From Aeromicrobium sp. (GTDB lineage Bacteria > Actinomycetota > Actinomycetes > Propionibacteriales > Nocardioidaceae): DNA of 45,635 nt. The first letter of the stretch is position 1. Each line of letters starts with the position of its first letter. Made by a program: the position numbers and the translations under genes. Of the stretch, positions 1-11,084 are shown one piece after another. The DNA is taken from assembly GCA_025965115.1 (NCBI GenBank), contig JAOPXO010000060.1, positions 1 to 45,635 on the forward strand, written 5' to 3'. A model generated the notes under the pieces. That model saw only the letters and a program-made list of their open reading frames with translations. It had not been told where the DNA came from and did no database searches.

Positions 1-762
1 GCCGAGGTTACCGAGCGCGACGGGCGGTTCTACCTCGGCGACGTCGAGGTGAACCAGGAGTTCGGCAAGATCGGCAAGAGCCTGAAGAACGTGGTCACGC
101 CGGATGACTTCATCGGCGAGTTCGGCGCGGACACGTTCCGGCTGTTCGAGATGTTCAGCGGGCCGTTGGAGCAGTCGCGGCCGTGGGACGCGAAGGCGAT
201 CGTCGGGCCGTACCGGCTTTTGCAGCGGATCTGGCGGGTCGTCGTGGACGAGCAAAGCGGCGAACCGCACGTCTCGGATGGGCCGATCCCCGACGAGCTG
301 AACCGGCTGCTGCACAAGACGATCGCGGCGACGCGCGAGGGCTACCAGACGCTGCGCTTCAACACGTCCATCGCGCGGCTGACCGAGCTGAACAATGCGA
401 TCACCGCGCAGTACCCGCACGGGAGCGCGCCACGGGCCCTGGCCGAAGCGCTGGTGCTGATGATCGCGCCGTTGGCGCCGCACATCGCCGAGGAGCTGTG
501 GTCGCGTCTGGGGCATCCTGACTCACTGACCCACGAGGCGTTCCCGGAGGCTGACCCGGCATATCTGGTCGAGGACTCGGTCACCTGCGTCGTGCAGGTA
601 CTGGGCAAGGTGCGCGGCAAGCTCGAGGTGAGCCCCGACATCTCCGACGAGGACCTGACTGCGCTCGCGCTGGCCGAGCCCAATGTGGTGCGGTCGATCG
701 ACGGACGCGAGGTCCGCAAGGTCATCGTGCGCGCGCCCAAGCTCGTCAGCATCGTCGTTTAG
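1..762 (+). CDS. leuS: Leucyl-tRNA synthetase, C-terminal part (5' truncated by window edge)
   Basis: Frame is open from base 1 (AEVTERDGRFYLGDVEVNQEFGKIGKSLKNVVTPDD...); KSLKNVV resembles the class I KMSKS-type region and is followed by an anticodon-binding domain; upstream of comEA/comEC as in other actinobacteria. Confidence 0.93.
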   Translation, partial: AEVTERDGRFYLGDVEVNQEFGKIGKSLKNVVTPDDFIGEFGADTFRLFEMFSGPLEQSRPWDAKAIVGPYRLLQRIWRVVVDEQSGEPHVSDGPIPDELNRLLHKTIAATREGYQTLRFNTSIARLTELNNAITAQYPHGSAPRALAEALVLMIAPLAPHIAEELWSRLGHPDSLTHEAFPEADPAYLVEDSVTCVVQVLGKVRGKLEVSPDISDEDLTALALAEPNVVRSIDGREVRKVIVRAPKLVSIVV

Positions 763-789
763 CGCCTCGCGCGACGATAGAGTCTCCGC

Positions 790-1638
790 ATGCCCAGAGT
801 CGCGATCGTCACGGACTCGACGTCCTCGTTGTCTGCGGCAGACGCCGCGGCCGAGGGCATCTCCGTCGTGCCGCTCCAGGTCATCATCGGCGCTGAGGTC
901 TACACCGAGGGTGTCGACGTCACGTCCGACATGATCTCGGACGCCCTGGCGTCATTCGTACCGGTCAACACCTCCCGGCCGACGCCGGACGACTTCCTCA
1001 ATGTCTACCAGCGGCTCGCCGAAGAGGGTGCCGATGCGATCGTCTCGGTCCACCTCAGCGCCAAGATGTCGGGCACGCTCGACTCGGCACTGCTTGCTGC
1101 CAAGGAGTCGCCGGTGCCGGTGACCTGCATCGATTCGACCCAGGTCGGCATTGCCACCGGATTCGCGGCGGGTCGTGCCGCGGAGGCTCGCGATGCCGGC
1201 GAAGACGTCGCCGGAGTCGCCGATGCCGCCAGGCGCGCGGGGGAGTCGTCGACCTGCCTGCTGTACGTCGACACGCTCGAATATCTCAAACGCGGCGGTC
1301 GAGTGGGTGCCGCGGCGGCCCTGATCGGGTCGGCACTGGCGGTCAAACCGATCCTGACGATCAGGGACGGGCTCGTGGTGCCACTCGAGCGCGTACGTAC
1401 GCAGGCCAAGGCGCTCGCGCGGCTGGAAGCTCTCGCCGTCGAGAGCGCGCAGGCGTGCGACAAGGGATTCCAGATTGGTGTGCAGCACCTCTCCAGCCCG
1501 GCGATTGCCGAGGCGGTCGCTGGTCGGCTCTCGACCGCGTTGGCGATCGACCCGATCGCTGTCGACGAGGTCGGCGCGTCGATCGGCGCACATGTCGGGC
1601 CCGGGATGATCTCGGTCTCCGTCACTCCGCGCTGCTGA
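790..1638 (+). CDS. DegV family (fatty-acid binding) protein
   Basis: MPRVAIVTDSTSSLSAADAAAEGISVVPLQV...; typical DegV N-terminus and TSRPTPDDF motif. Confidence 0.93.
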   Translation: MPRVAIVTDSTSSLSAADAAAEGISVVPLQVIIGAEVYTEGVDVTSDMISDALASFVPVNTSRPTPDDFLNVYQRLAEEGADAIVSVHLSAKMSGTLDSALLAAKESPVPVTCIDSTQVGIATGFAAGRAAEARDAGEDVAGVADAARRAGESSTCLLYVDTLEYLKRGGRVGAAAALIGSALAVKPILTIRDGLVVPLERVRTQAKALARLEALAVESAQACDKGFQIGVQHLSSPAIAEAVAGRLSTALAIDPIAVDEVGASIGAHVGPGMISVSVTPRC

Positions 1639-1729
1639 GGTTTTCCACGCTGGGACGAGTGTCGTGTCCCGTCCACAACCGGCATTTGCTGACGTCCGGG
1701 GCCGCCGGTTCCCTGCGTACGTTCCTTGA

Positions 1730-2479
1730 GTGAGACCTCCCCACCTGCCCGACGAGACGCGCGCGGAGATCGCTCGTCGCCGCCTCGCGCAGCTCGCCGC
1801 GTCGTTCGAGGCGCAGCTGCCGCCGGACACCGACTCCGACACCGTCGCCCCGCGGCGGATTGAGCTGGCGCACATCAAGGTCCTGGTCACGCTCGCGGTC
1901 GCCGCGTCGGTCCTGCTGATCTGGTGGCTCCTGTCAGGTCGACCGCACACCAGTGGCCCGGATGAGCCGTTGGCGTTCACCCCGACCCACAGCGCATCGG
2001 CCTCGCCCGGGGCGTCGACGGGCACAGCGACCGCCAAGCCCACCGACGATCTGGTGATCGACGTGGTCGGCAAGGTACGCAAGCCGGGCATCGTCACGGT
2101 GCCGAAGGGTTCGCGGGTCTTCGAGGCGATCGCCGCAGCAGGCGGACTGAAGGGCAAGGTCGACACGACCTCGATCAACATGGCGCGGGTGCTGACCGAC
2201 GGCGAACAGATCCTGATCGGCACGACGCCGGCTGCGGTGCCAGGAGTCGCAGCCGGCACAGGTGGCGCAGGTGCGGGCGCCGCCCCGGCGAGGATCAACC
2301 TCAACACGGCCACCGCCGAGCAGCTCGACACCCTGCCGGGCATCGGCCCCGTCACGGCTCAGTCGATCCTGTCGTGGCGAACGGAGAATGGCCGCTTCAC
2401 CTCCGTCGACGACCTCCTGGACGTCAAGGGCATCGGCGACGCAACACTGGCGGATCTCCGCGACCTCGTCGTGGTGTGA
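1730..2479 (+). CDS. comEA: ComEA-type DNA-binding competence protein (SLBB + helix-hairpin-helix)
   Basis: GTG start; TM segment, SLBB-like VVGKVRKPGIVTVPKGSRVFEAI, C-terminal INLNTATAEQLDTLPGIGPVTAQSI HhH. Confidence 0.93.
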   Translation: MRPPHLPDETRAEIARRRLAQLAASFEAQLPPDTDSDTVAPRRIELAHIKVLVTLAVAASVLLIWWLLSGRPHTSGPDEPLAFTPTHSASASPGASTGTATAKPTDDLVIDVVGKVRKPGIVTVPKGSRVFEAIAAAGGLKGKVDTTSINMARVLTDGEQILIGTTPAAVPGVAAGTGGAGAGAAPARINLNTATAEQLDTLPGIGPVTAQSILSWRTENGRFTSVDDLLDVKGIGDATLADLRDLVVV

Positions 2480-4710
2480 TGCACGATCTGCGGATGGTCC
2501 CGTCGGCGCTCGCCGTCTGGACCATCACCGCGGTGCTCGTGACCACCGACTCGCGCGTTGCTCTCGGATTGACGATTTCCGCGGTACTCACCGCCGGACT
2601 GCTCCCGCACACGGCTCCGGGCCGCAGGCCTCTCGTGGTGACCGTGGTGTGTGTCGCGGCTGTGGGCGCCTCCTGCGCCTGGCGCCTGACCACGATTGAG
2701 CATTCTCCGCTGACCGATCTGGCGAACCGTCACCAGTTGGCAACCCTTGACGTCCAGGTGGCGCGGGACGCGTCGACATTCACCCAGCACGGCCAGGTGT
2801 CGACCGTCGTCGAGGTGCTGGTGCGGCGAGTCGTCACATCGCACACCGATGTCCGCACGCGAGATCATGCCACCGCATTCCTGAAGGGTGCGCCGAAGGA
2901 CTTGGTGGTCGGCCGACGGCTGACCGTACGCGGGCGGGTGATGCCGTCGGACTCGACCGACGAGGCCGCATTGATCGACGTACTCAGTCGGGGCCCGACC
3001 GACCGGGCGAGCTGGTGGTGGGAAGCCTCTGAGCGTGTCCGTGAGGGCGTACGTCGATCGGTCGAACACACCGGCGCCGAGCAGCGAGCTCTGGTGCCGG
3101 CGCTCGTCGACGGCGACGACAGCCGGATCAGCGATCTGGCGAAGGACGACTTCCGGCGCAGCGGGCTGACCCACCTCATGGCGGTCTCGGGCACCAATCT
3201 GACGATCGTCCTCGCCGTGCTGCTGGTTGTCGGCAAGGCAGCTGGCGTCCGACGCCGTGGGCTCTGGGTGCTCGGCGCGGTGTCGATCGTCGGATTCGTG
3301 CTGCTGGCGCGGCCTGATCCGAGCGTGGTCCGCGCGGCCGGTATGGGCGTCGTCGGGGTCGCCGCCTTGGGCTACGGCGACCGCGGCGGCGTGCGCGCGC
3401 TGGCGTGGGCGATCATCGGGCTGTTGTTCATCGATCCGTGGCTGGCCCGCTCGGCCGGGTTCATCCTGTCGGTGTGCGCCACCGCGGGCATACTGCTGCT
3501 GGCTCCGCTGTTGGCACGGCCGTTGCTCCGTTGGATGCCGCGGTGGTGCGCGCTGGCGCTGGCCGTGCCCTTGGCCGCCCAGCTCGCGTGCACACCGGCG
3601 ATCGCCGCCATCTCGGGCCAGATCTCGCTGGTCGCGGTCGTGGCCAATATCTTCGCTGGGCCGGCTGTGGCGCCGGCGACGGTTGCCGGACTGCTCGGAG
3701 GGGTCGTGGCCCTCGTCTCGGTGTCGCTGAGCTACCCGGTTGGGCTGGTGGCCGGACTGTGCGCGAGCTGGATCCTGGAGGTCGCCCACCGCTCGGCCTC
3801 GCTCGACGCGGCCTCACTTACCTGGCACGGCCCGTGGCAGCTGCTGATCGTGGTCGTGCCGCTGGTGACGTGGGCGATCTTCCACATCTCCTCGCGGCCG
3901 GTGCTGTTCGTCGGGCTGTCCCTGGGTCTCCTCATCGCCATCTGGCGACCACCCGAGACCGGATGGCCGCCGGCTGGCTGGCTCATGGTGGCCTGCGACA
4001 TCGGGCAGGGCGATGCGACTGTGCTCGACGCGGGCCACGGGGCTGCCGTGGTCGTCGACGCAGGCCCAGACCCGTCCGCGGTCGACCGGTGCCTCGATCG
4101 GCTCGACATCCATCGCGTGCTCGTCATGGTGTTCACGCATGGTCACGCCGATCACATCGACGGCTGGCCCGGAGTTGTCCGCGGTCGTGAGGTTGACCAG
4201 ATCGCGGTCGGCCCCACCGGCGGGCCGGGTGGTGCCGACATACCTCGACATGTCGCCGTCCCCGGCGACACCTTCTCGTTGGGTGGCATTCAAGCGGAGG
4301 TGCTGTGGCCACCGCCGTCCGCACCGATCAAGGTCACCGACGTCGCCGGCTCCGGTCCCAACAACCTCAGCGTGGTGCTGGCCGTCGAGATGCGGGGCGT
4401 ACGACTGATGTTGACCGGTGACATCGAGCCCGAGGCACAGGACAAGCTGCTCCGTGCCCATCCCGACCTGCAGGCTGACGTGATCAAGATGCCGCACCAC
4501 GGGAGCTCTCGACAGTCATCCGCATTCTTCGATGCCGTCGGAGCACGCTTCGCAACGATCAGTGATGGCGCCGGCAACGACTACGGCCACCCGGCCGCCG
4601 CGGCGCTCGAGCTGCTCCGTCAGCACCACGTCCAGTGGTGGCGCACCGACACCGACGGAGACATCGCGATTGTCCAGCGTGACGGACGACTTTCTGTGGT
4701 GACGGACTGA
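2479..4710 (+). CDS. comEC: ComEC/Rec2 DNA uptake channel with metallo-beta-lactamase domain
   Basis: TGATG overlap with comEA; HLMAVSGTNLTIV motif, multiple TM segments, FTHGHADHIDGWPG metallo-hydrolase motif. Confidence 0.93.
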   Translation: MHDLRMVPSALAVWTITAVLVTTDSRVALGLTISAVLTAGLLPHTAPGRRPLVVTVVCVAAVGASCAWRLTTIEHSPLTDLANRHQLATLDVQVARDASTFTQHGQVSTVVEVLVRRVVTSHTDVRTRDHATAFLKGAPKDLVVGRRLTVRGRVMPSDSTDEAALIDVLSRGPTDRASWWWEASERVREGVRRSVEHTGAEQRALVPALVDGDDSRISDLAKDDFRRSGLTHLMAVSGTNLTIVLAVLLVVGKAAGVRRRGLWVLGAVSIVGFVLLARPDPSVVRAAGMGVVGVAALGYGDRGGVRALAWAIIGLLFIDPWLARSAGFILSVCATAGILLLAPLLARPLLRWMPRWCALALAVPLAAQLACTPAIAAISGQISLVAVVANIFAGPAVAPATVAGLLGGVVALVSVSLSYPVGLVAGLCASWILEVAHRSASLDAASLTWHGPWQLLIVVVPLVTWAIFHISSRPVLFVGLSLGLLIAIWRPPETGWPPAGWLMVACDIGQGDATVLDAGHGAAVVVDAGPDPSAVDRCLDRLDIHRVLVMVFTHGHADHIDGWPGVVRGREVDQIAVGPTGGPGGADIPRHVAVPGDTFSLGGIQAEVLWPPPSAPIKVTDVAGSGPNNLSVVLAVEMRGVRLMLTGDIEPEAQDKLLRAHPDLQADVIKMPHHGSSRQSSAFFDAVGARFATISDGAGNDYGHPAAAALELLRQHHVQWWRTDTDGDIAIVQRDGRLSVVTD

Positions 4711-4711
4711 C
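4679..4711 (+). repeat. Copy A of 33-bp direct repeat (3' end of comEC)
   Basis: gtgacggacgactttctgtggtgacggactgac; 31/33 identical to 5778..5810. Confidence 0.9.
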
Positions 4712-4721
4712 AATGATCGGG

Positions 4722-5744
4722 CTAGAGCACCAGTCCGGCCATCAGGCGCAGACTTTCTGCGTCGCCACCAATGACCATCGTGGTGACAAGTGAGTCTTTC
4801 CATGCCGGAATTTCCGAGGCGATCTTGTCTCGCGGACCGACGAGGGCGATCTTCTCGACCATCTCCAGGGTGACTGCCTTCTCGGCCTCGTCTTTGCGTC
4901 CTGCTAGGTAGAGCTCCTGGATTCGGTCGCACTCGGCCGTGTAACCCATCCGCTCGAAGACAGCCTTGTGGAAGTTGGCTCCCTTGGCGCCCATTCCGCC
5001 GATGTAGAGCGCAAGCATCGGGCGGACACGATCAGCGGCGACTTCCACGTCGTCGTCCACCTGCACGGACACCATGCATACGACCTCGAAGTCGTCGGCC
5101 GTGCGCCGTGCACCTTCACGAGCGAAGCCTTCGGCGAGTGCCGCACGATAGTGCGCGTCGTCGGCAGGCGCATAGAACAGCGGCATCCAACCGTCAGCGA
5201 TCTCGGCAGCGAGCGCGACATTCTTCGGCCCTTCGGCGGCCAGCAGGATCGGGATGTCGGTGCGCAGGGGATGGATCGTGGACCGGAGTGACTTCCCGAG
5301 ACCGGTGCCGCCCGGGAACGGCAGCTGATAGTGAGCGCCGTCGAAGGCAACCTTCTCGCGCTCGATGACTTGGCGCATGATCGCGATGTACTCGCGGGTG
5401 CGTTCGAGAGGACGGGGGTAGGGCTGTCCGTACCAACCTTCAACGACTTGGGGGCCAGACGCTCCGAGCCCGATCGCGACTCGGCCGCCGCTGAGGTGGT
5501 CGAGCGTCATGGCAGCCATCGCCGTTGCAGTCGGCTGGCGCGCTGACAACTGGATGATCGAGGTACCGAGTCTGATCCGATCGGTAGCCGCGCCGAGCCA
5601 AGCCAACGGGGTCAGAGCGTCGGAGCCGTAGGCCTCGGCGGTCCACATCGAGTCGTAGCCAAGTTCCTCCGCGGTGCGCACAAGGTCGGCGATGCCAGTG
5701 GGCGGGCCTGCGCCCCAGTAGCCGAGTGACAGTCCAAGTTTCAT
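4722..5744 (-). CDS. LLM class F420-dependent oxidoreductase
   Basis: MKLGLSLGYWGAGPPTGIADLVRTAEELGYDSMWTAEAYGSDALTPLAWLGAATDRIRLGTSI... is typical of luciferase-like F420-dependent enzymes. Confidence 0.92.
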   Translation of the reverse strand: MKLGLSLGYWGAGPPTGIADLVRTAEELGYDSMWTAEAYGSDALTPLAWLGAATDRIRLGTSIIQLSARQPTATAMAAMTLDHLSGGRVAIGLGASGPQVVEGWYGQPYPRPLERTREYIAIMRQVIEREKVAFDGAHYQLPFPGGTGLGKSLRSTIHPLRTDIPILLAAEGPKNVALAAEIADGWMPLFYAPADDAHYRAALAEGFAREGARRTADDFEVVCMVSVQVDDDVEVAADRVRPMLALYIGGMGAKGANFHKAVFERMGYTAECDRIQELYLAGRKDEAEKAVTLEMVEKIALVGPRDKIASEIPAWKDSLVTTMVIGGDAESLRLMAGLVL

Positions 5745-5777
5745 GGGGCTGAGTCTGCCTCACGTTGTCATTGCCGT

Positions 5778-5810
5778 GTGACGGTCGACTTTCTGTGGTG
5801 ACTGACTGAC
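5778..5810 (+). repeat. Copy B of 33-bp direct repeat (vestigial comEC 3' end upstream of holA)
   Basis: gtgacggtcgactttctgtggtgactgactgac; in frame it reads DGRLSVVTD*, identical to the ComEC C-terminus. Confidence 0.9.
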
Positions 5811-5822
5811 TACGCTGGGCGG

Positions 5823-6794
5823 GTGTCCACGGCATTCGGCAAGATCCTGCTCATCACCGGCAATGCCGAATATCTCGCCGAGCGCACCCGAGTGCGCGCG
5901 ATCGCGGCCGTCACCCAGGAGCATCCCGAGTGTGAGGTCTCCGAGGCGAGCGCGGTCGGGCTCCAGCCGGGCGAGCTGGCCGGGCTCACCAGCGCCTCGT
6001 TGTTCAGTGATCTGACCGCGCTCGTGCTGACAGATCTCCAAGAGCTGCCCGATGTCGCACAGACCGAGCTGCTCGCATACGCCGCCGGCACGTCGCCCGA
6101 TATCGCCGTCGTCCTGATCCATGGCGGCGGGAACAAGGCCAAGGGACTGCTCGACAAGCTCCGCAAGCTGCCAAGTGTCAGCGAGGTCAAGCTCGAGGCG
6201 CCCAAGTATGAGCGCGACTTCGCGCGTTGGATCCACACCGAGTTTCGCGATCTCGGTGCCCGCATCGACGAGGAGGGCGCGACCTTGCTGGTCGCAGCGG
6301 TTGGTCAGGATCTCCGAGCCCTGGGGGGCGCGGCGGCCCAGCTCATCGCAAGCGTCGACCGCGGCACGGAGGTCACCGCGAGCGTTGTCCGGCGCTACTT
6401 CGGCGGTCGCGCCGACGTCCGCGGCTATGAGATTGCCGACGCCGCGATTGACGGACGCATCAGTGTCGCGTTGGAGCAGGCACGATGGGCCGAGGCGGCC
6501 AAGATGGCGCCGGTGCTCATCACGAGTGCCTTCGCGAGCGGGCTGCGATCGCTGGCCAAGCTGTCGTGTGCGCCCCAGGGACTTCGCGACAACGATCTGG
6601 CCGCGCAGGTGGGGGCGCCGCCGTTCAAGATCCGGGCGATGCGCCAGCAGCTCCGTGCCTGGGAGCCCGACGGACTCGCCCAGGCCCTCGATGCGGTGGC
6701 GCAGGCCGATCTCGACGTCAAGGGCGGCGCGGCCGACCCGGCATACGCGATCGAACGCATGGTGCTTGCGGTCGCGGCTCAGCGCCGAAGCTGA
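5823..6794 (+). CDS. holA: DNA polymerase III subunit delta
   Basis: MSTAFGKILLITGNAEYLAERTRVRAIAAV...; position after comEC and before rpsT is typical. Confidence 0.9.
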   Translation: MSTAFGKILLITGNAEYLAERTRVRAIAAVTQEHPECEVSEASAVGLQPGELAGLTSASLFSDLTALVLTDLQELPDVAQTELLAYAAGTSPDIAVVLIHGGGNKAKGLLDKLRKLPSVSEVKLEAPKYERDFARWIHTEFRDLGARIDEEGATLLVAAVGQDLRALGGAAAQLIASVDRGTEVTASVVRRYFGGRADVRGYEIADAAIDGRISVALEQARWAEAAKMAPVLITSAFASGLRSLAKLSCAPQGLRDNDLAAQVGAPPFKIRAMRQQLRAWEPDGLAQALDAVAQADLDVKGGAADPAYAIERMVLAVAAQRRS

Positions 6795-6814
6795 CCAGCC
6801 CGCGTGGGTGCATG

Positions 6815-6838
6815 AAAAAAGCGCCCCGTGGGGCGCTT
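6815..6838 (-). terminator. Rho-independent terminator of rpsT
   Basis: Inverted repeat aagcgcccc/ggggcgctt preceded on + by AAAAAA (a U tract when transcribed on -), 23 bp beyond the rpsT stop. Confidence 0.85.
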
Positions 6839-6861
6839 GATTCAGGTGCAGGAGGCGTACG

Positions 6862-7122
6862 TCAGAGCGACGCGGCCTTCTTGGCAATCGCCGACTTGCG
6901 GTTGGCGGCCTGGTTCTTGTGGATGACGTTCTTGGACGCAGCCTTGTCGAGCTTCTTGGTGGCCTCGCCGGCGAGCTTCTTGGCCTCGTCGGTGTTGCCC
7001 TCGTCGACGGCCTCGGTGAAGCGACGGACGGCGGTCTTGAGCGCCGAGCGCACGGACTTGTTGCGCTCGCGCGCAAGCTCATTCTGTCGGTTGCGCTTGA
7101 TCTGCGACTTGATATTCGCCAC
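6862..7122 (-). CDS. rpsT: 30S ribosomal protein S20
   Basis: V(M)[34 protein letters not shown]...; GTG start chosen inside the longer ORF. Confidence 0.96.
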   Translation of the reverse strand: MANIKSQIKRNRQNELARERNKSVRSALKTAVRRFTEAVDEGNTDEAKKLAGEATKKLDKAASKNVIHKNQAANRKSAIAKKAASL

Positions 7123-7285
7123 TGGGCAAACCTGTTTCTCTTGAGTGAAGTGTTGATGCGAAAGATGGGGTGACGTGCCGGGGCACGCGACCGCCAACTC
7201 TATCAGCCGGTGCGCCGCACCCTCAAATCGTCAGGGAGGGCGGGTGGCACGAGCACCCCTGCGTGGATGGGACAATGGAGCCACC

Positions 7286-9142
<1,857 letters not shown>

Positions 9143-9245
9143 CAACTCTCGGTGAACGTGCTGCGAGGTAGGTTAGGGTGATCCGCACCACATTCCCTCG
9201 GTATCCCGCTCGCCGCAGGGTCCGCACGCCGCGTGAAGGAACACC

Positions 9246-11081
9246 ATGACCGCAACCCTCGTCACCCCCGATCAGCTCGCCGCCGTCAACAATCGCGCCC
9301 GCAGTCTCGGCGCGATGTTCTATTCGCGGGTCGCGAAATCCGGCTCGCGCGAGGCCTATCGCTATCCGGACGAGAACGAGGTGTGGCATTCGCTGACCTG
9401 GGATGAGACTGCGGCGCGTGTCACCGATCTCGCCGCCGGTCTCGTGTCGCTCGGCATCAAGCCTGAGGAGCGGGTCGCGATCGCCTCGGGCACTCGGCTC
9501 GAGTGGATCCTGGCCGACCTCGCCATCGTTGCGGCCGGTGCCGCAACCACGACGGTCTATCCGTCCACGATGGCCGATGACGTCTCCTACATCCTGGCCG
9601 ACTCCGACAGCCGCATCGTGTTCGCCGAGGATGACGAGCAGGTCGCCAAGCTGCGCGACAAGCATTCAGAGCTGCCGTCGATCACCAAGGTCGTCGTCAT
9701 CGAGGGCACGGCCGACGGCGATTGGGTCATCAGCTTCGATGACCTCGAGGCGATGGGCGCCAAGTACCTCGCCGAGCACCCCAAGGTCATCGAAGAGCGC
9801 GTCGCCGCTTCGGCACCCGAGTCGCTGGCCACCCTGATCTACACATCCGGCACGACGGGCCGGCCCAAGGGCGTACGCCTGAGCCACGACGGTTGGACCT
9901 ATGAGGGCGCGGTCATGACCGCGGCCGACATCCTGACCGAGGACGACCTGCAGTTTCTGTGGCTGCCGATGGCGCATTCGTTCGGCAAGGTGTTGCTGTG
10001 CACGCAGCTCGAGATCGGCTTCGCCACCGCGATCGACGGGCGCGTGCCGAAGATCGTCGACAACCTGGCGATCGTCAAGCCTACGTTCATGGGCGCGGCC
10101 CCACGCATATTCGAGAAGGCCTATGGCCGCATCGTCGGCATGACGGAGGCCGAGGGCGGCGCCAAGCTCAAGATATTCAAGTGGGCCGAGGGCGTCGGCC
10201 TCGCGCATTCGCGGGCCGAGCGCTCAGGCAAGCGCATCTCGCCGGTTCTCAAGGCGCAGTTCGCGGTCGCCGACAAGCTGGTGTTCTCCAAGGTGCGTGA
10301 GCGCTTCGGCGGCCGGGTGCGGTTCTTCATCTCCGGCGCGGCAGCGCTGTCGCCCGACATCGCCGAGTGGTTCCACGCCGCGGGCGTGCTGATCCTCGAG
10401 GGCTATGGCCTGACCGAGACGTCGGCCGGCGCATTCGTCAACTCGCCCGACAACTTCAAGCTCGGCTCGGTCGGCACGGCATTCCCGGGCAGCGAGGCCA
10501 AGATCGCCGAGGACGGCGAGGTCCTGATCAAGGGGCCGCACATCATGCAGGGCTATCACAACCTCGACGCCGAGAGTGCGTCGTCGTTGACCAAGGACGG
10601 CTGGCTGCACACCGGTGACGAGGGCCGCATCGACGAGGACGGCTTCCTGTTCATCACCGGCCGCAAGAAGGAGCTGTTCAAGACTTCTGGCGGCAAGTAC
10701 GTCGCGCCACCGCACATCGAGGGCACCTTCAAGGGCATCAGTTCCCTGACCAGCCAGATCGTGGTGCACGGCAATGAGCGCAACTTCTGCTCCGCGCTCA
10801 TCACCCTCGACCCTGACGCCGTGACCGAGTGGGCCGGAGCCAACGGTATGGCCGGCAAGTCGTACAAAGAGGTCGTCAGCTCACCGGAGATGAATGCCGT
10901 GATCGCGGGCCAGATCGAGGAGCTCAACTCCAAGATCAACCGCTGGGAGACGATCAAGAAGTTCAAGATCCTCGACCATGACCTGTCGATCGAATCCGGC
11001 GAGCTCACCCCGAGCATGAAGGTCAAGCGCAAGGTCGTCGAGGAGAATTACCGCGACGTGCTCGACGGCTTCTACGCTTAG
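9246..11081 (+). CDS. AMP-dependent long-chain fatty acid-CoA ligase (FadD15-like)
   Basis: LIYTSGTTGRPKGVRLSH AMP-binding motif, EGYGLTETSAG, DGWLHTGDEG, TGRKKELFKTSGGKYV. Confidence 0.92.
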   Translation: MTATLVTPDQLAAVNNRARSLGAMFYSRVAKSGSREAYRYPDENEVWHSLTWDETAARVTDLAAGLVSLGIKPEERVAIASGTRLEWILADLAIVAAGAATTTVYPSTMADDVSYILADSDSRIVFAEDDEQVAKLRDKHSELPSITKVVVIEGTADGDWVISFDDLEAMGAKYLAEHPKVIEERVAASAPESLATLIYTSGTTGRPKGVRLSHDGWTYEGAVMTAADILTEDDLQFLWLPMAHSFGKVLLCTQLEIGFATAIDGRVPKIVDNLAIVKPTFMGAAPRIFEKAYGRIVGMTEAEGGAKLKIFKWAEGVGLAHSRAERSGKRISPVLKAQFAVADKLVFSKVRERFGGRVRFFISGAAALSPDIAEWFHAAGVLILEGYGLTETSAGAFVNSPDNFKLGSVGTAFPGSEAKIAEDGEVLIKGPHIMQGYHNLDAESASSLTKDGWLHTGDEGRIDEDGFLFITGRKKELFKTSGGKYVAPPHIEGTFKGISSLTSQIVVHGNERNFCSALITLDPDAVTEWAGANGMAGKSYKEVVSSPEMNAVIAGQIEELNSKINRWETIKKFKILDHDLSIESGELTPSMKVKRKVVEENYRDVLDGFYA

Positions 11082-11084
11082 CGA

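Noticed and set aside
952-2355. Long antisense ORFs opposite degV/comEA/comEC (952..2355 -, 2359..3789 -, 3814..4500 -)
   Set aside because: High-GC shadow ORFs; low-complexity Arg/Pro/Ala/Asp-rich translations with no recognisable domain, fully overlapping well-supported genes.
4722-5744. Treating the LLM gene region as a transposon
   Set aside because: No transposase, no terminal inverted repeats and no short target-site duplication; only the 33-bp comEC-tail direct repeat was found.
5760-7082. 440-aa antisense ORF opposite holA running into rpsT
   Set aside because: Overlaps holA on the opposite strand and rpsT out of frame; biased composition, no domain.
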